A stretch of DNA of 64,000 nt from Ampelomyces quisqualis (GCA_018398575.1 JAGTXZ010000021.1:2852001-2916000); one strand, 5' to 3'; numbered from the stretch's first letter, positions 21,156-31,003 are shown. Program-made: numbers and translations. Notes: generated by a model not told the origin, from the letters alone.

Positions 21156-23066
21156 CTAAACCGCCACGCCGCGCGCAACCCACCGTCTCCAAGCCCACAA
21201 CCACAAACCAATCGCTGCCCACACACTCCCCGCCATGGCCCAGAAGGTCGACGCATAGCATTCTTGGCCATGACACATGCCGTCGCGGCGCACGCCGGCT
21301 TGGTAGACAGCAGCGTAGACGGCGCCCCAGAGGGTTGCACCGGCGGCGGGGGTCATGGCGAGGATGCCCCAATTGGTGCCAAAGTTTTCGACGCCCCAGA
21401 CGACCGAGACGACAATGGGCGTGAGGGAGAAGACGGCGCCGTAGCCGCTGCCGATCAGGGCGGAGACGAGGGCGAAGCGGGAGGGGTGGTTTTGCACCCA
21501 CCCGCTTGCGAGGACGAGTTGGCCTAGCGAGAGGACAAAGGCGGACGAGAGGAGGAAGGTGATGCGCGAGACGGAGAATCTGCGGTCGGAGGCGAGTGGT
21601 GGGAGGGAGGAGAGGGAGTTTGCGACGGACTCGGGGCCGCGGCGGTGTTGGTGCGTTGGGGCGACGGGCGCGAGGAGGTCGGAGAGTGTGCCTGTTAGGA
21701 GGCGGGCGAGTGTGGAGGTGATTGCTACGATGGAGACGTGCGTGGCGGGCGAGGTGTTTGAGGATACGTGCGGCGGTGTGAGGGTGTCGATGATGGTTCC
21801 GAGGTTGTTGATGAAGGCTTCGCCGGGGCCGGTGACGAGGACGAAGCCGCCTGCCAGCCACCACATTGTCGGGTCCATGATGTAGCGGCGTGTTTCTTCG
21901 TTGAGGAGCCACGTCTTCTTGCGCTTCTCTTCCTCGGCTCTGGCTTTGAGGTTGTCGGCTTCGGACTGCAGGAAGTCAAAGGTCGAGTCGGAGAGGTCGT
22001 GGGTGGCCATGGTGCCGTAGCCGTGGTGGTGGGCGGCTTGGGTGAAGAAGTCGTGGTGGTGAAGGAGGCCTGATCGCTCGAGCTCGTCGACTGCCTGGTC
22101 AATCATCTCGCCCTCGTCCATGATGCGCAGCGCGAAGAAGCCGATGGAGCCGACGACGAAGAGCAGGATGCCGAGGAACAGGAAGAAGCGGAAGACATCG
22201 ACGTCTCCCTTGGAGCCGTCAGCGTTCCGCTCGCACAGCAAGCGGCTCCCGACCTGACTCTGCCACATGCCGCTCAGGCCAAAGGCAGCAATGGGCACCG
22301 CCAGCGCAAGGCCCTTTGCGTTTCCGCGGCCAAAGTTCTTCGCGCACGTGGTGACGGCCGAGAGGTACATGCAGGACGTGCCCATGCCCACCAGGGCGAA
22401 GGCCAGCACCATGACGCCAAACGGCCAGCCGTCGCCCCCAGCCGACGGCGGCGGGCCGCTCCTGTACGTGACGGCGGCCAGCAGGTAGGCCAGGCCGAAG
22501 AGGAGGCCCGAGAGCGCCGACGGCACGCCAGGCCCGAGGCGGTCGCAGAGGTACCCGAAGACGGGCACGGGCAGGTACAGGCCGAGCTCGGCGCCGATGG
22601 AGACGCTGTTGACCTGGAACTGGGTGTAGTGCAGCCTCGACTGGAACAGGTGGCCGTACAGCGAGTAGGCCGTGATGCTGCCGGCGCAGAGGCAGTTGAC
22701 CATGGCCCAGACGAAGCTCAGCCAGCGCAGCACCACGCGCTGCAGGTGGTCGCGGTCGCGCTCCATGATGCGCTCGGCCACGTGGTCGAAGACGCTGCCG
22801 GCGGTGCTCGTGGCGTGGCTGGTGTCGTCGGGGGCTCGCCCTCCGGTTGTGCGTGGGGGCAGGTAGTCGAGCTTGTCGATGGTGTCGTCGGGGGCTCGCC
22901 CTCTTTTTTTGCGTGGGGGCAGGTAGTCGGGCTTGTCGATGGTGTCGTCGGGGGCTCGCCCTCTTTTTTTGCGTGGGGGCAGGTAGTTGGGCTTGTCGAT
23001 GGTGTCGTCGGGGGCTCGCAGCGGGCGGGGGATGCTGCGCGTCGTGGGCGGGGGGTCGGACGGCAT
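21156..23066 (-). CDS. MFS transporter, MCH1-like, with N-terminal 20-residue repeats
   Basis: 636 residues, no intron. Major-facilitator transporter of the fungal Mch1 type (monocarboxylate-porter-like, vacuolar membrane in yeast; Mch1 itself is not shown to carry monocarboxylates). Transmembrane half 1 starts near residue 110 (FVWAMVNCLCAGSITAYSLY); the loop YLCDRLGPGVPSALSG is the MFS motif-A region. A long cytosolic loop rich in H and charged residues (about 315-385) separates the halves. TM half 2 begins at MWWLAGGFVLVTGPGEAFINN, a segment typical of the Nodulin-like/Mch1 group. Unusual N-terminus: a 20-residue unit (APDDTIDKPDYLPPRKKRGR) occurs three times plus a partial fourth, encoded by a 60-bp DNA repeat. 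The gene is divergent from RRP42. Confidence 0.88.
   Translation of the reverse strand: MPSDPPPTTRSIPRPLRAPDDTIDKPNYLPPRKKRGRAPDDTIDKPDYLPPRKKRGRAPDDTIDKLDYLPPRTTGGRAPDDTSHATSTAGSVFDHVAERIMERDRDHLQRVVLRWLSFVWAMVNCLCAGSITAYSLYGHLFQSRLHYTQFQVNSVSIGAELGLYLPVPVFGYLCDRLGPGVPSALSGLLFGLAYLLAAVTYRSGPPPSAGGDGWPFGVMVLAFALVGMGTSCMYLSAVTTCAKNFGRGNAKGLALAVPIAAFGLSGMWQSQVGSRLLCERNADGSKGDVDVFRFFLFLGILLFVVGSIGFFALRIMDEGEMIDQAVDELERSGLLHHHDFFTQAAHHHGYGTMATHDLSDSTFDFLQSEADNLKARAEEEKRKKTWLLNEETRRYIMDPTMWWLAGGFVLVTGPGEAFINNLGTIIDTLTPPHVSSNTSPATHVSIVAITSTLARLLTGTLSDLLAPVAPTHQHRRGPESVANSLSSLPPLASDRRFSVSRITFLLSSAFVLSLGQLVLASGWVQNHPSRFALVSALIGSGYGAVFSLTPIVVSVVWGVENFGTNWGILAMTPAAGATLWGAVYAAVYQAGVRRDGMCHGQECYASTFWAMAGSVWAAIGLWLWAWRRWVARGVAV
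22821..23018. repeat. 60-bp coding minisatellite (3.3 copies)
   Basis: Units start at 22821, 22881 and 22941 with a partial fourth at 23001. Units 2 and 3 differ by a single base (GTCGGG versus GTTGGG). Unit 1 differs at a handful of positions. Each is 20 codons, so copy-number change keeps the MCH1-like frame. Confidence 0.95.
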
Positions 23067-23215
23067 GGGTGCGTGTGACGGGTGGCGGCGGCGTGGCTTA
23101 CAGGGCCATGCTGCCTGCCCGTGCGGAGGCGGGGCGTGGGATAAGCTGCAAGTTATAGCAGCAGTGAATGAGGGAAGGATGCACTTTGTACTCGGTGAGT
23201 CCGTAGACTAGGCGG

Positions 23216-23330
23216 CGCGCGGTGGAAACATTCTTTCGGGCGCGGCGGACTCTTTCTTCGGGCGCGGCGGAATCTTTCTTCGGGCGCGGCGGAAACCTTC
23301 TTTCGGCGCGGTGGAAACACTCTCGGGACG
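23216..23330. repeat. Short tandem array in the RRP42 / MCH1 shared promoter
   Basis: Five imperfect units of about 22-24 bp built around GCGCGGYGGAA and CTTTCTTCGG lie between the two divergent starts, 40-150 bp upstream of the RRP42 start. The unit length varies slightly (TTTCGG versus TTCTTCGG), so this is an old or non-coding array. Confidence 0.85.
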
Positions 23331-23369
23331 CTCAGCAAACAGGCCACCGCACCTCCACCGTCGCCGCCA

Positions 23370-24473
23370 ATGGCCCCCCCGCAGGCCGCCCTCGTGAACC
23401 TGTCCCCGGCCGAACTGTCCTTTGTGCGCTCCGCGCTCGCCCAGACGCCGCCCGTCCGCCTCGATGTCACCAAAGGGCCCCGCGACTTTCGCTCCATGCG
23501 CGCCGAGTGCGACGTGCTGCCCGGCGCAAACGGCAGCGCGCGCATTGCTCTGGAGGACGGCACCGAGGCGCTTGTGGGTGTCAAGGCAGAGGTGGAACGG
23601 TCCCGCCAACGGCCCGCACCGGCCCAGCATGAGCACGGAGAGGCGCAGGAGACCAACGGCAAGGGCAGGGGACAGAACTCGTGGCTCGAGATGAGCGTCC
23701 AAATCCCCGGTTTCCGCGAAGACGACTCCCTGCCCGTGTTCCTAGCCTCCATGCTCAACGAGAGCTTGCTTGCCAGCGGAGAGCTCAAGGACCGGCTGTA
23801 CATCAACTCGCGCTTCCACTGGAAACTCTACGTCGACGTACCACCTCCCTCTCCATCGCACCCCCCAGTCTGTACTAACAACCACCACCAGATTCTGCTC
23901 CTCTCTCCACCCCTCTCCTACCCCCTCGCCCTCCTCTCCATGACCACCCACCTCGCCCTCCTCACCACGCTCCTCCCCGCCCTCAAGTCGGAAAAAGACG
24001 AGGACCCCCTCTTCGACGACGACTGGGACGCCGCCGTCCACCTGTACCCCAAGACCACGGCCGACAAGCCCCCCGTCATTGTCCTCGCCATGGCCGTAGA
24101 CCAGAATATCATCTTCGACCCTTGCGCAGAAGAACTCGCCGTTGCAGACGCCGTGCTGGCTATCGCGTGTACATGTGTTCCTGCCGCCACGTCATCTTCG
24201 CGCATTGTGTCGATACGATCCATCGATCCGCCGAGTCACTTGACCCCGCCAGGGATACCAAACACCATGAACAGCGCGACGGGAGGGACAGCGCCAACAA
24301 CTAGTGCCGACGCACTGACCCAGCGCGAGTTACTGGCTGCAAGCGGTGTGTGGAGTCCGCCGCGAGGAGGCATGAAGAGGGGTCTGATTAGTCGGATTAG
24401 CCACATGGTGGTGGAGAAGGGCGGGATAGCAGAAGAGGTTGTGGGCGGGTTGGCGGGCATTGAAGTCGGATGA
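23370..24473 (+). CDS. rrp42: Exosome complex core subunit Rrp42
   Basis: RNase PH-like subunit of the RNA exosome ring (Rrp42/EXOSC7), needed for 3'-end processing and decay of rRNA and other RNAs in nucleus and cytoplasm. Exons 23370-23837 and 23892-24473 give 349 residues. N-terminus: LSPAELSFVRSAL, then PPVRLDVTKGPRDFRSM, corresponding to the RPDGR-like region. ILLLSPPLSYPLALLSMTTH opens exon 2 and is typical of Rrp42. Then PLFDDDWDAA and IVLAMAVDQNIIFDPCAEEL, the second RNase PH fold. As expected for a catalytically inactive ring subunit, no phosphorolytic site is apparent. The 54-bp intron is a multiple of three and contains no stop, so an unspliced mRNA would still be translated. Confidence 0.88.
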   Translation: MAPPQAALVNLSPAELSFVRSALAQTPPVRLDVTKGPRDFRSMRAECDVLPGANGSARIALEDGTEALVGVKAEVERSRQRPAPAQHEHGEAQETNGKGRGQNSWLEMSVQIPGFREDDSLPVFLASMLNESLLASGELKDRLYINSRFHWKLYVDVPPPSPSHPPVCTNNHHQILLLSPPLSYPLALLSMTTHLALLTTLLPALKSEKDEDPLFDDDWDAAVHLYPKTTADKPPVIVLAMAVDQNIIFDPCAEELAVADAVLAIACTCVPAATSSSRIVSIRSIDPPSHLTPPGIPNTMNSATGGTAPTTSADALTQRELLAASGVWSPPRGGMKRGLISRISHMVVEKGGIAEEVVGGLAGIEVG

Positions 24474-25390
24474 GAGCCAATCTCCCGCGTCCAAACACAG
24501 TCGCGCTGCCATGACTGTGCGCCGCATGCACACCACGGCCCACACGTAACAAAGTGCTGCTACTTGAATCCATCTAGACAGACCCCATCTCAACATCTGC
24601 CTTGTGTCGATTGAGCTCAAGAGAAGTTGAAGCAACAGTGCATTTCCCAGCAAGCAACGAGAGTAGCGAATAGTTGTGTACGGAGTACATGATGTTTCCG
24701 CTCCAAAGCCATACCAAAACTGCACTAGACCAGACTAGACCAGACTATTCCCCGCACCAGGGCCCACCCCGGGCCCCAACACACGCACCCACCCAACCTC
24801 GCGTAATCCCCCGCCCACTCCCTCGCCCCACCAACCCCCAACACCCACACAGAGTAATACATCAACAACACCCAACCCACTCCCAATATATATCCCATTC
24901 AATCCAGCAATTTGCCACCTGTAACGGGTCCAACTCAAAGAAGCCCGCCCCATCATCCACTCCCGCCTCTCTGCGCGTACCCCCGCAGGAGCCCAGTTCG
25001 AGTCCTGCGGCGTCCGCTTCCACTCATGCAGGTAACTCATGATGCTGGGGGGACTTGAGCGATGAACGCGACGCGACGAGGGAAGGAATTCTGCAGTCGG
25101 GCGTTTACCGTGGGACGGCGGTGTTGGAGTACTCTCGCGGGGGTTGAGGGGTGTGGAGTGGGCTGGGTTGGCGACTTTTTTTTTTACCTCTTTCTTGTTG
25201 GTTGGTTGAATTGGTGTGGGCATCTTTTTGCTTCTTTCTGGGATGGATTATCAGTTGGTTGGTGGTGGGTAGTTTATTTACATTTATCGCAGGCAAAATG
25301 CTCGTCATGCGTTATCACAGTTCATTACTTTATCTGGAAGCGCGACATGGCATTTATTCAAGGCGCTCTGACACACTATAAAACATCCAC
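24474..25390. other. Intergenic region with one candidate small gene
   Basis: On the minus strand 25040-24735 an ATG opens a 101-codon frame: MSYLHEWKRTPQDSNWAPAG, then VRAERREWMMGRASL. The first 45 residues look protein-like; the rest is low-complexity G/V and may be an artefact or reflect an unseen intron. I do not recognise it. The remaining sequence is C-rich on the plus strand (24760-24860) with no further signal; 25170-25390 is the 3' flank of the ATRR-like gene. Confidence 0.3.
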
Positions 25391-28300
25391 TCATATCGGC
25401 TCGTCCCTCGGCTCGATCATCACCTCGTTAACAGCAACGTGCTCTGGCTGCTTGAGCGCATATATGATGCTTCCAGCTACATCCTCTGGATCCAGGACCT
25501 TTGCCCCACTGGGCTCGCCGTACTTGTTCAAGGCCTCTTGATCCGTACTCATACCCAAGAGATCCGTCGCGACATTGCCTGGCTGGATGCTTGTGACTCG
25601 CAATCCTGTGCCTGCGTTTTCAACCCGCAACGCTTGGAGAGTGGCTTCGACGAAGAACTTTGATGCAGAGTAGACTCCCAGGCCGGGGAAGACCTTGCGA
25701 CCAGCGTCAGACGAGATGGCGACCAGATGGCCTTTGTTGCGCTTCAGCATCGAGGGCACGACGCTGGAAATCACATTGAGCAAGCCCTTGCAGTTGACGT
25801 CGACAGTCTGGTTCCACTGGTCCGTTTGAGTATTGGCCATCATGGTGAAGTACATGACGCCAGATACGGAGACGAAGATATCCACGGGTCCAAGCTGTTT
25901 CTCTGCGGCAGCAACAAGCGCTTCGACCTGTTCCTTGTCGGTAACATCGGTCTTTTGCGTAATGATCTTGCCCTCTCGAATGGTGAGGCGCTTCTTGACA
26001 TCTTCCAGAGCATCAACACGGCGGGCTGCGAGTGCCACGTGGCACCCTTCCCGGGCAAGCGCAGCAGCAGTAGCAGCACCGATCCCTGACGACGCACCCA
26101 TGACGACAGCGACTTTGCCGAAAAGCGGGCCGCGCTGTGCAAGTCTGCCAGAGCCGCCAACGGCATCGTACCGGCATGGCGGCTTGGAAAGCCAGCCACG
26201 AGCGTACCAGTGGCGAGTATACGTCTCGAGGAGGACTTGGTCAACCTTAGGGCGTTCGACGGCCGAGCGCAGAGGTCGAGTCTTGCTGTTGTCGAGAACT
26301 ACAACGTCGCTCAGGAACTCGACACTCGGCATACCGCTGCGGAGTATGTCGACGGTAAAAGCACCATCACCACCTTTGGCCGAACCTCGCTTGTCGTCCC
26401 AGAGTGCTACCCACTTCTCAAACTCGAGAGGTTGCGTGGAATAGCCGAGAGCGTTCAGGTCGTTGAACACCTGGCTGATGTCGACAGGGTCTGGATCGCC
26501 AATGTGGAAGACAGTCTGCTCGGCTTCCATCTGATTACTGAGATGCAGGATTGCTTTGCTGACGAAATCGACAGGTGTCATCTCAGCGCGCCAGCCTTTG
26601 ACGTCTGGGTAGTAACCGATGCGAACCGATTCCACGATCAAAGCCGTCAGCAAATCCCATGCGTTCGCTGCACCTGTCTCACTGTGGCCGCTGACGGTAC
26701 CGAGGCGGTGGATCTTAATGGGTATGCCACGATTCTTAGCTTCCAACGCAAGCTCCTCAGCCACCCACTTTGTCTGACCGTAACCGTCCGCGAGCTTGGT
26801 GGGAACATCTTCCACTGGTAGTCTGGTGTCCTCAGACCAGCCCTCGCGAGTGGACGCTGGAGGAAGAACACCATTGGTCGAGATGTACTGCACGGTAGCG
26901 CCGCCAACAGCAGCGAGGCGCAGGATCTCTCGTGTTCCGCCAACATTTGGTTTCTGCAGTGCAGCATAGGGATACACCAGGTTGACAGTGGCAGCAGCAT
27001 GAACAACAACATCAGTGCGCTCACCCAGCTGCTTGAAGGCATCGGGTGACAGACCGAATCGCCTGCGTGATAAGTTGGCTGGCAAGATTTCCACACGCTC
27101 CATAACCGAGTCGTTCCATAGACCAAAGTCAAGCAGGTTGCGTCGGATCCTAGCAATACCGGCAGGCACATCGTCCTGCGATGAATCTGCGAAACGAACC
27201 ATGCATATGATCGTGGCCGATGTACTTTCTAGTAGATCGCGGAGAAGGAAAGCACCCAAGAAACCGGTGACACCTGTAAGGAAGACGGTCTTTGCATCCT
27301 TGAGTGCGCAGACCTTGGGATCTACAGGAACAATGTCTTTGTCGAGTACGGAGTCTTCTCGAAGAACTCGTGGAAGATTTTCCTGCACCTCGGCAGTATG
27401 TCCGTCACGGATCGCACGTACGGTATCCAGATGCCCATTGAGCGTAGCTGGAGTCGCGAGGCGCGCGACTGGTACTCGGAAACCAAATGTGTTGGACAAG
27501 CGTGCAGCTAGATCTGCCAGCAGTAGCGAGTGGCCACCAAGATCGAAGAAATTGTACTCTGGAGTAATTGTGCTTGCGTTGACACCAAGAATCGACGCCC
27601 AACCTTCGGTAACTTGCTCTATGGTGATTGGGCTTTGCTCGAATTTGCGTGCGCTGCCAGAAGGCGAGGTTGGTCTTGGAGGAGGAAGATTCTTGAGGTC
27701 GACCTTTCCTGATACATCACTGGTGGGAAGCTTGTCGAGCTCAACCCAAAGCGCGGGTATCATGTAATGTGCAAGGTAGGGCATCAGCACACGTCTTGCC
27801 GTTGAGCTGCGACCTGTTTTGTCGATCTCGACTACAGATCGATCAGCTGACGCCTCTTGGTCGCGAACAAAGTATGCGACCAACTGCCGATCGATGCCCT
27901 CGCCGAACGGTACCACGGCACAATTACGGACGGCTAAGTGGCTGACAATCGTACTCTCGACTTTGCCTGGAACGACCGAGTAGCCGCGGATTTTGATCAT
28001 CGAACCGACACGTCCAGTGATTTCAAGCAATCCGTTAGCGAGAAGTCGGGCCTTGTCACCAGTTCTGTACATCCGGGCGCCAGTCTTTGAGCTGTAGGTG
28101 TTTCGGATGAATGCCTTGGCTGTAGTTTCTGGTCGGTTGAGGTAGCCTCGAGCAAGTAGATGACCACCGACAAAGAGTTCGCCATTCTCTCCTTCTTCGA
28201 CCTTCTGGCCACTCTCATCGAGAATGTAAATATACTTCGGATCAATGAGCGGCGGTCCGACCGGACAGTAAGGCGCATCCTTGTCGAGTTTCTCTAGCAT

Positions 28301-29242
28301 ATCCTTGACATCGCCAGAGGCGATCTCGTGCGTCTCACAAGCACTGTATACGTTCAGTAGCCTTGTATTTGGAAGTGCCTTGATACCACGACGTGCAAGG
28401 TCTGTCGTCACAACCTCGCCGTTCAACCAGATAGTCTTGAGGTTAGGTAGACGGGTGCTGAGCGCTTGGTGACGTGCCAGCACAGCAGCAAACAGTGTAG
28501 GGGTGAACAGGGTTTCTGTAATCTTCTTGTTCGCGAGCAGGTCTACCAGCATCCGCGGGTCGTAGCTTGCTTCATCTGGTACGGCAACCACAGTGGCTCC
28601 TCGCAGCAATGGTCGGATCATCTCCCACACGAAGAAGACATTACAGGCCACCCTGTCGCCAGGTTCAAGATTTGACAGACCGAATCTTAGGTTATATGAG
28701 AGCACTGCTGCTCGATGTGGGTTTGCAATGCCTTTGGGCTTTCCAGTTGTTCCACTGGAGTAAGCAACGAACGCCAACCTGTCAAGGTCGGTCTCATCAG
28801 GGACTGGTGGTAGCTCTGAGCTTTCCAAATGACCGATGGTAGTCGATGGCTGTTCGTCCAGGACAACGAGCGGTGTGTTACCCTTGAACTTGCCCACCTC
28901 GGCGCTGACAGTGACCACCACAGTAGGCTGGGCATCTTCGAGAACGTCGGCGAGTAAGTCTGGAGGATAGGCCAACTCCAGGACCAAGAAGGCCCCTCCC
29001 GCTCGGAGAGCAGCCAGACAAGCGATTACATAGTCGGCGGAGCGTGGTAGTAGCACCCCGACTAGGCTATCGCGGCCAACGCCATGACCTCGGAGTTGGT
29101 CGGCGAGGGCAGCAACCCTGTCGTGGAGCTGCTGGTAGGTGTACGTATGCTTTTCGTCTTCAAGAGCAACGAGATCGGGAGTGGACTTGACCTGCTGCGT
29201 AAAGAGGGCGGATAGGTCTTTTGTTGTGTCAATGACCGTCAT
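25391..29242 (-). CDS. NRPS-like A-T-R-R reductase (ATRR, glycine betaine reductase type)
   Basis: 1283 residues, no intron. Adenylation domain (1-525): A3 YSSGTTGKPKG (161-171), A7 YRTGDK, A8 region GRVGSMIKIRGYSVVPGKVES, A10 lysine in SGKVDLKNLP. Thiolation domain: FFDLGGHSLL, phosphopantetheine serine about 572. R1 thioester reductase from about 650: FLTGVTGFLGAFLLRDLL, later YGQTKWVAEEL. R2 short-chain dehydrogenase from about 1038: VVMGASSGIG and YSASKFF. This order equals fungal ATRR, which activates glycine betaine and reduces it in two steps to choline. In the A4 region the usual Asp that holds an amino group is absent (NVFFVWEM), as expected for a substrate with no free amine. Start at 29242 (MTVIDTTKD); an in-frame extension to 29461 is less likely. 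Substrate is inferred. Confidence 0.88.
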   Translation of the reverse strand: MTVIDTTKDLSALFTQQVKSTPDLVALEDEKHTYTYQQLHDRVAALADQLRGHGVGRDSLVGVLLPRSADYVIACLAALRAGGAFLVLELAYPPDLLADVLEDAQPTVVVTVSAEVGKFKGNTPLVVLDEQPSTTIGHLESSELPPVPDETDLDRLAFVAYSSGTTGKPKGIANPHRAAVLSYNLRFGLSNLEPGDRVACNVFFVWEMIRPLLRGATVVAVPDEASYDPRMLVDLLANKKITETLFTPTLFAAVLARHQALSTRLPNLKTIWLNGEVVTTDLARRGIKALPNTRLLNVYSACETHEIASGDVKDMLEKLDKDAPYCPVGPPLIDPKYIYILDESGQKVEEGENGELFVGGHLLARGYLNRPETTAKAFIRNTYSSKTGARMYRTGDKARLLANGLLEITGRVGSMIKIRGYSVVPGKVESTIVSHLAVRNCAVVPFGEGIDRQLVAYFVRDQEASADRSVVEIDKTGRSSTARRVLMPYLAHYMIPALWVELDKLPTSDVSGKVDLKNLPPPRPTSPSGSARKFEQSPITIEQVTEGWASILGVNASTITPEYNFFDLGGHSLLLADLAARLSNTFGFRVPVARLATPATLNGHLDTVRAIRDGHTAEVQENLPRVLREDSVLDKDIVPVDPKVCALKDAKTVFLTGVTGFLGAFLLRDLLESTSATIICMVRFADSSQDDVPAGIARIRRNLLDFGLWNDSVMERVEILPANLSRRRFGLSPDAFKQLGERTDVVVHAAATVNLVYPYAALQKPNVGGTREILRLAAVGGATVQYISTNGVLPPASTREGWSEDTRLPVEDVPTKLADGYGQTKWVAEELALEAKNRGIPIKIHRLGTVSGHSETGAANAWDLLTALIVESVRIGYYPDVKGWRAEMTPVDFVSKAILHLSNQMEAEQTVFHIGDPDPVDISQVFNDLNALGYSTQPLEFEKWVALWDDKRGSAKGGDGAFTVDILRSGMPSVEFLSDVVVLDNSKTRPLRSAVERPKVDQVLLETYTRHWYARGWLSKPPCRYDAVGGSGRLAQRGPLFGKVAVVMGASSGIGAATAAALAREGCHVALAARRVDALEDVKKRLTIREGKIITQKTDVTDKEQVEALVAAAEKQLGPVDIFVSVSGVMYFTMMANTQTDQWNQTVDVNCKGLLNVISSVVPSMLKRNKGHLVAISSDAGRKVFPGLGVYSASKFFVEATLQALRVENAGTGLRVTSIQPGNVATDLLGMSTDQEALNKYGEPSGAKVLDPEDVAGSIIYALKQPEHVAVNEVMIEPRDEPI

Positions 29243-30152
29243 CGTCTGGTATTGTTGAGGAAGGAAATGGCGAGAGAGTCTGGGCACGGGAACGACAGAC
29301 GGTTGACGTGTATAGACACTGGCTAGCAAGCTGTCACGGTACGCACGCCGTCTTGGAGCGCACCGTGCAGAAAATTCGCGTGGTCTGGGTGTGTACTGGA
29401 TGGGAATCATCAAGTCTCGCTTAGGCTGCCTTGTCCCGATCGCGTCATTACTAGCGTCCAAACTACACCCTCAGCATTCATCCTTATTGCTCCATGGCCA
29501 ACAACGAGTACTGCGGAGATACCCACATCCCACGCTCTTCGCCGGTGATTTCTGGATCCAGGGAGTATCGCCGTCTTAGCATTGTTTGGCAGCACATCGC
29601 CCCGACCCGCATTGGTGCCTCATGCACCCTGCTATGCGGGGGCGAAACGTCAATGAAGGCTTTGCTTCATCCCAAGAAACCGGGTTTAGAATGGGACGAT
29701 TGAGGCGTTGCTGTTGGAGGCATGCCAGTGGAGATGCAACGAGCGAGGACAGCTGTCGACGTTTGATTGTACAGCAGCGTCACATGCCCAGTGACCAAGC
29801 TCAACAGAAATACGATGGGGTAATAGGCTCGAAACTGTTGCGAGTTCTGGATAGTTTCACTCGTGTTCAGCATCGTGCAAGTCGCAGACCTTCCCACAGT
29901 TCACAAACTCGAACAAAGTTCCCGAAATCATCCCCCTTAGTCTTCATCGAGGCATCCTAGCTTACAAGCTATGCTTTGGCTTCTACGGAACTCAGACAAG
30001 TTGATTGTAGGAAGGAAGACGCCCCTGACTGCGAGGTGCAGGTATAAGTGTAGCCATGACGTCATCACACCCTTCATCAGCACCATCTATACATATCACC
30101 CCTTCGTCTACGTTCCCTTGCTCTTCAATTCCAATCTCCTTCGTGTATCACA
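29243..30152. other. Intergenic region
   Basis: Contains the promoter of the minus-strand reductase (left) and of the dead gene at 30153 (right). Open stretches at 29494-29703 and 29586-29960 overlap in different frames and show no family features, so none is called. Confidence 0.45.
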
Positions 30153-30836
30153 ATGATCAACTCGGACCGCGCTCAAGCTCTCCAAAAAATCACAAAACTC
30201 TTCCTCAGGCGTCGACTATGAGCCAGATCCCGACAACTAGATCAAGCTAGACCTAGGGCACGAAAAGACCGTCCAGGCGATATAGAACCTCTATTCCGGC
30301 ACCGCAAGTAAATAAGACATGTTATTCTACGCAGACGAACCATGGAGTGACTGTGATACGCGGTATGAAATTGCTGGACAGTGGTATGATACGCTGAGAC
30401 CCCTGTCTTCATCTTCAAGCTCCCAAGTTGGAATTTTGGTGGAAGCGGTTGACGTGGATATGGACGCATGGATGGATATGCGCAGGCATACTTGAGATGA
30501 TGAAATCTTCCCGCACGATAAAGACGCAAGTCGTTGCTTCAACTCCTAATGAGATAGCATTCAAGCTACGGCAAGAATACACGCCGAAAACTATGCCGGT
30601 GTCGGAGAAGGTGAATAGCTTGGTGACGCTGACGTTGGATGAGAGTGGGAGAGTTCGGTATCATAAGGTATGTTTCATGCTCGAGTGACAAAGGGAAGAG
30701 GGTGAGATTCTGACAATGGAATGACAGGATATGTGGAACGAAAAAAGACTGTAGTCATGAAGGGCTGGGGAGAATCATCAAGGACCTGAATGGGGATCAT
30801 TTGATGAAGATCACGAAGCCACCAGAGTATCTGTAG
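30153..30836 (+). pseudogene. SnoaL/NTF2-like fold gene, disabled
   Basis: Fragments in order resemble a fungal SnoaL-like (NTF2-fold) protein: MINSDRAQALQKITKLF; YEPDPDN; LGHEKTVQAI; DMLFYADEPWSDCDTRYEI; an intron-like gap; VVASTPNEIAFKLRQEYTP; SEKVNSLVTLTLDESGRVRY; a second intron with clean GTATGT...ACAG ends; DMWNEK; GLGRIIKDLNGDHLMKI. The main frame is broken by a shift before YEPD, by TAG (30238), TAG (30283) and TAA (30313), by a frame mismatch across the first intron, and by one extra A in an A-run after DMWNE. Several breaks of different kinds argue for a real pseudogene. The original function is unknown, although relatives in metabolite clusters often act as cyclases or hydratases. 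It lies between the ATRR-like gene and the FAD oxidase. Confidence 0.75.
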
Positions 30837-31003
30837 ATGTTTCATAGGGAACAGGAGAGGCGCATAGGCGTAGGTGCATGTTCAAATCAACATAATTTGT
30901 GTCCCGTAATACTCTGCAGGGTAGTAATTACCTACCGCTGCGCCAATACCTCACCATTACTGTCCAACAGTTCCCCAGTAAACCCTGATTAGCGAAATAC
31001 AAC

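Noticed and set aside
21055..21912. 285-codon minus-strand frame rich in R, H and P
   Set aside because: Out-of-frame shadow of the MCH1-like coding sequence.
24960..25020. tRNA-like CAGTTCGAGTCCTG box
   Set aside because: It resembles a T-loop, but no 5-bp T stem, A box, anticodon arm or acceptor stem could be paired around it; it is inside a candidate small coding frame.
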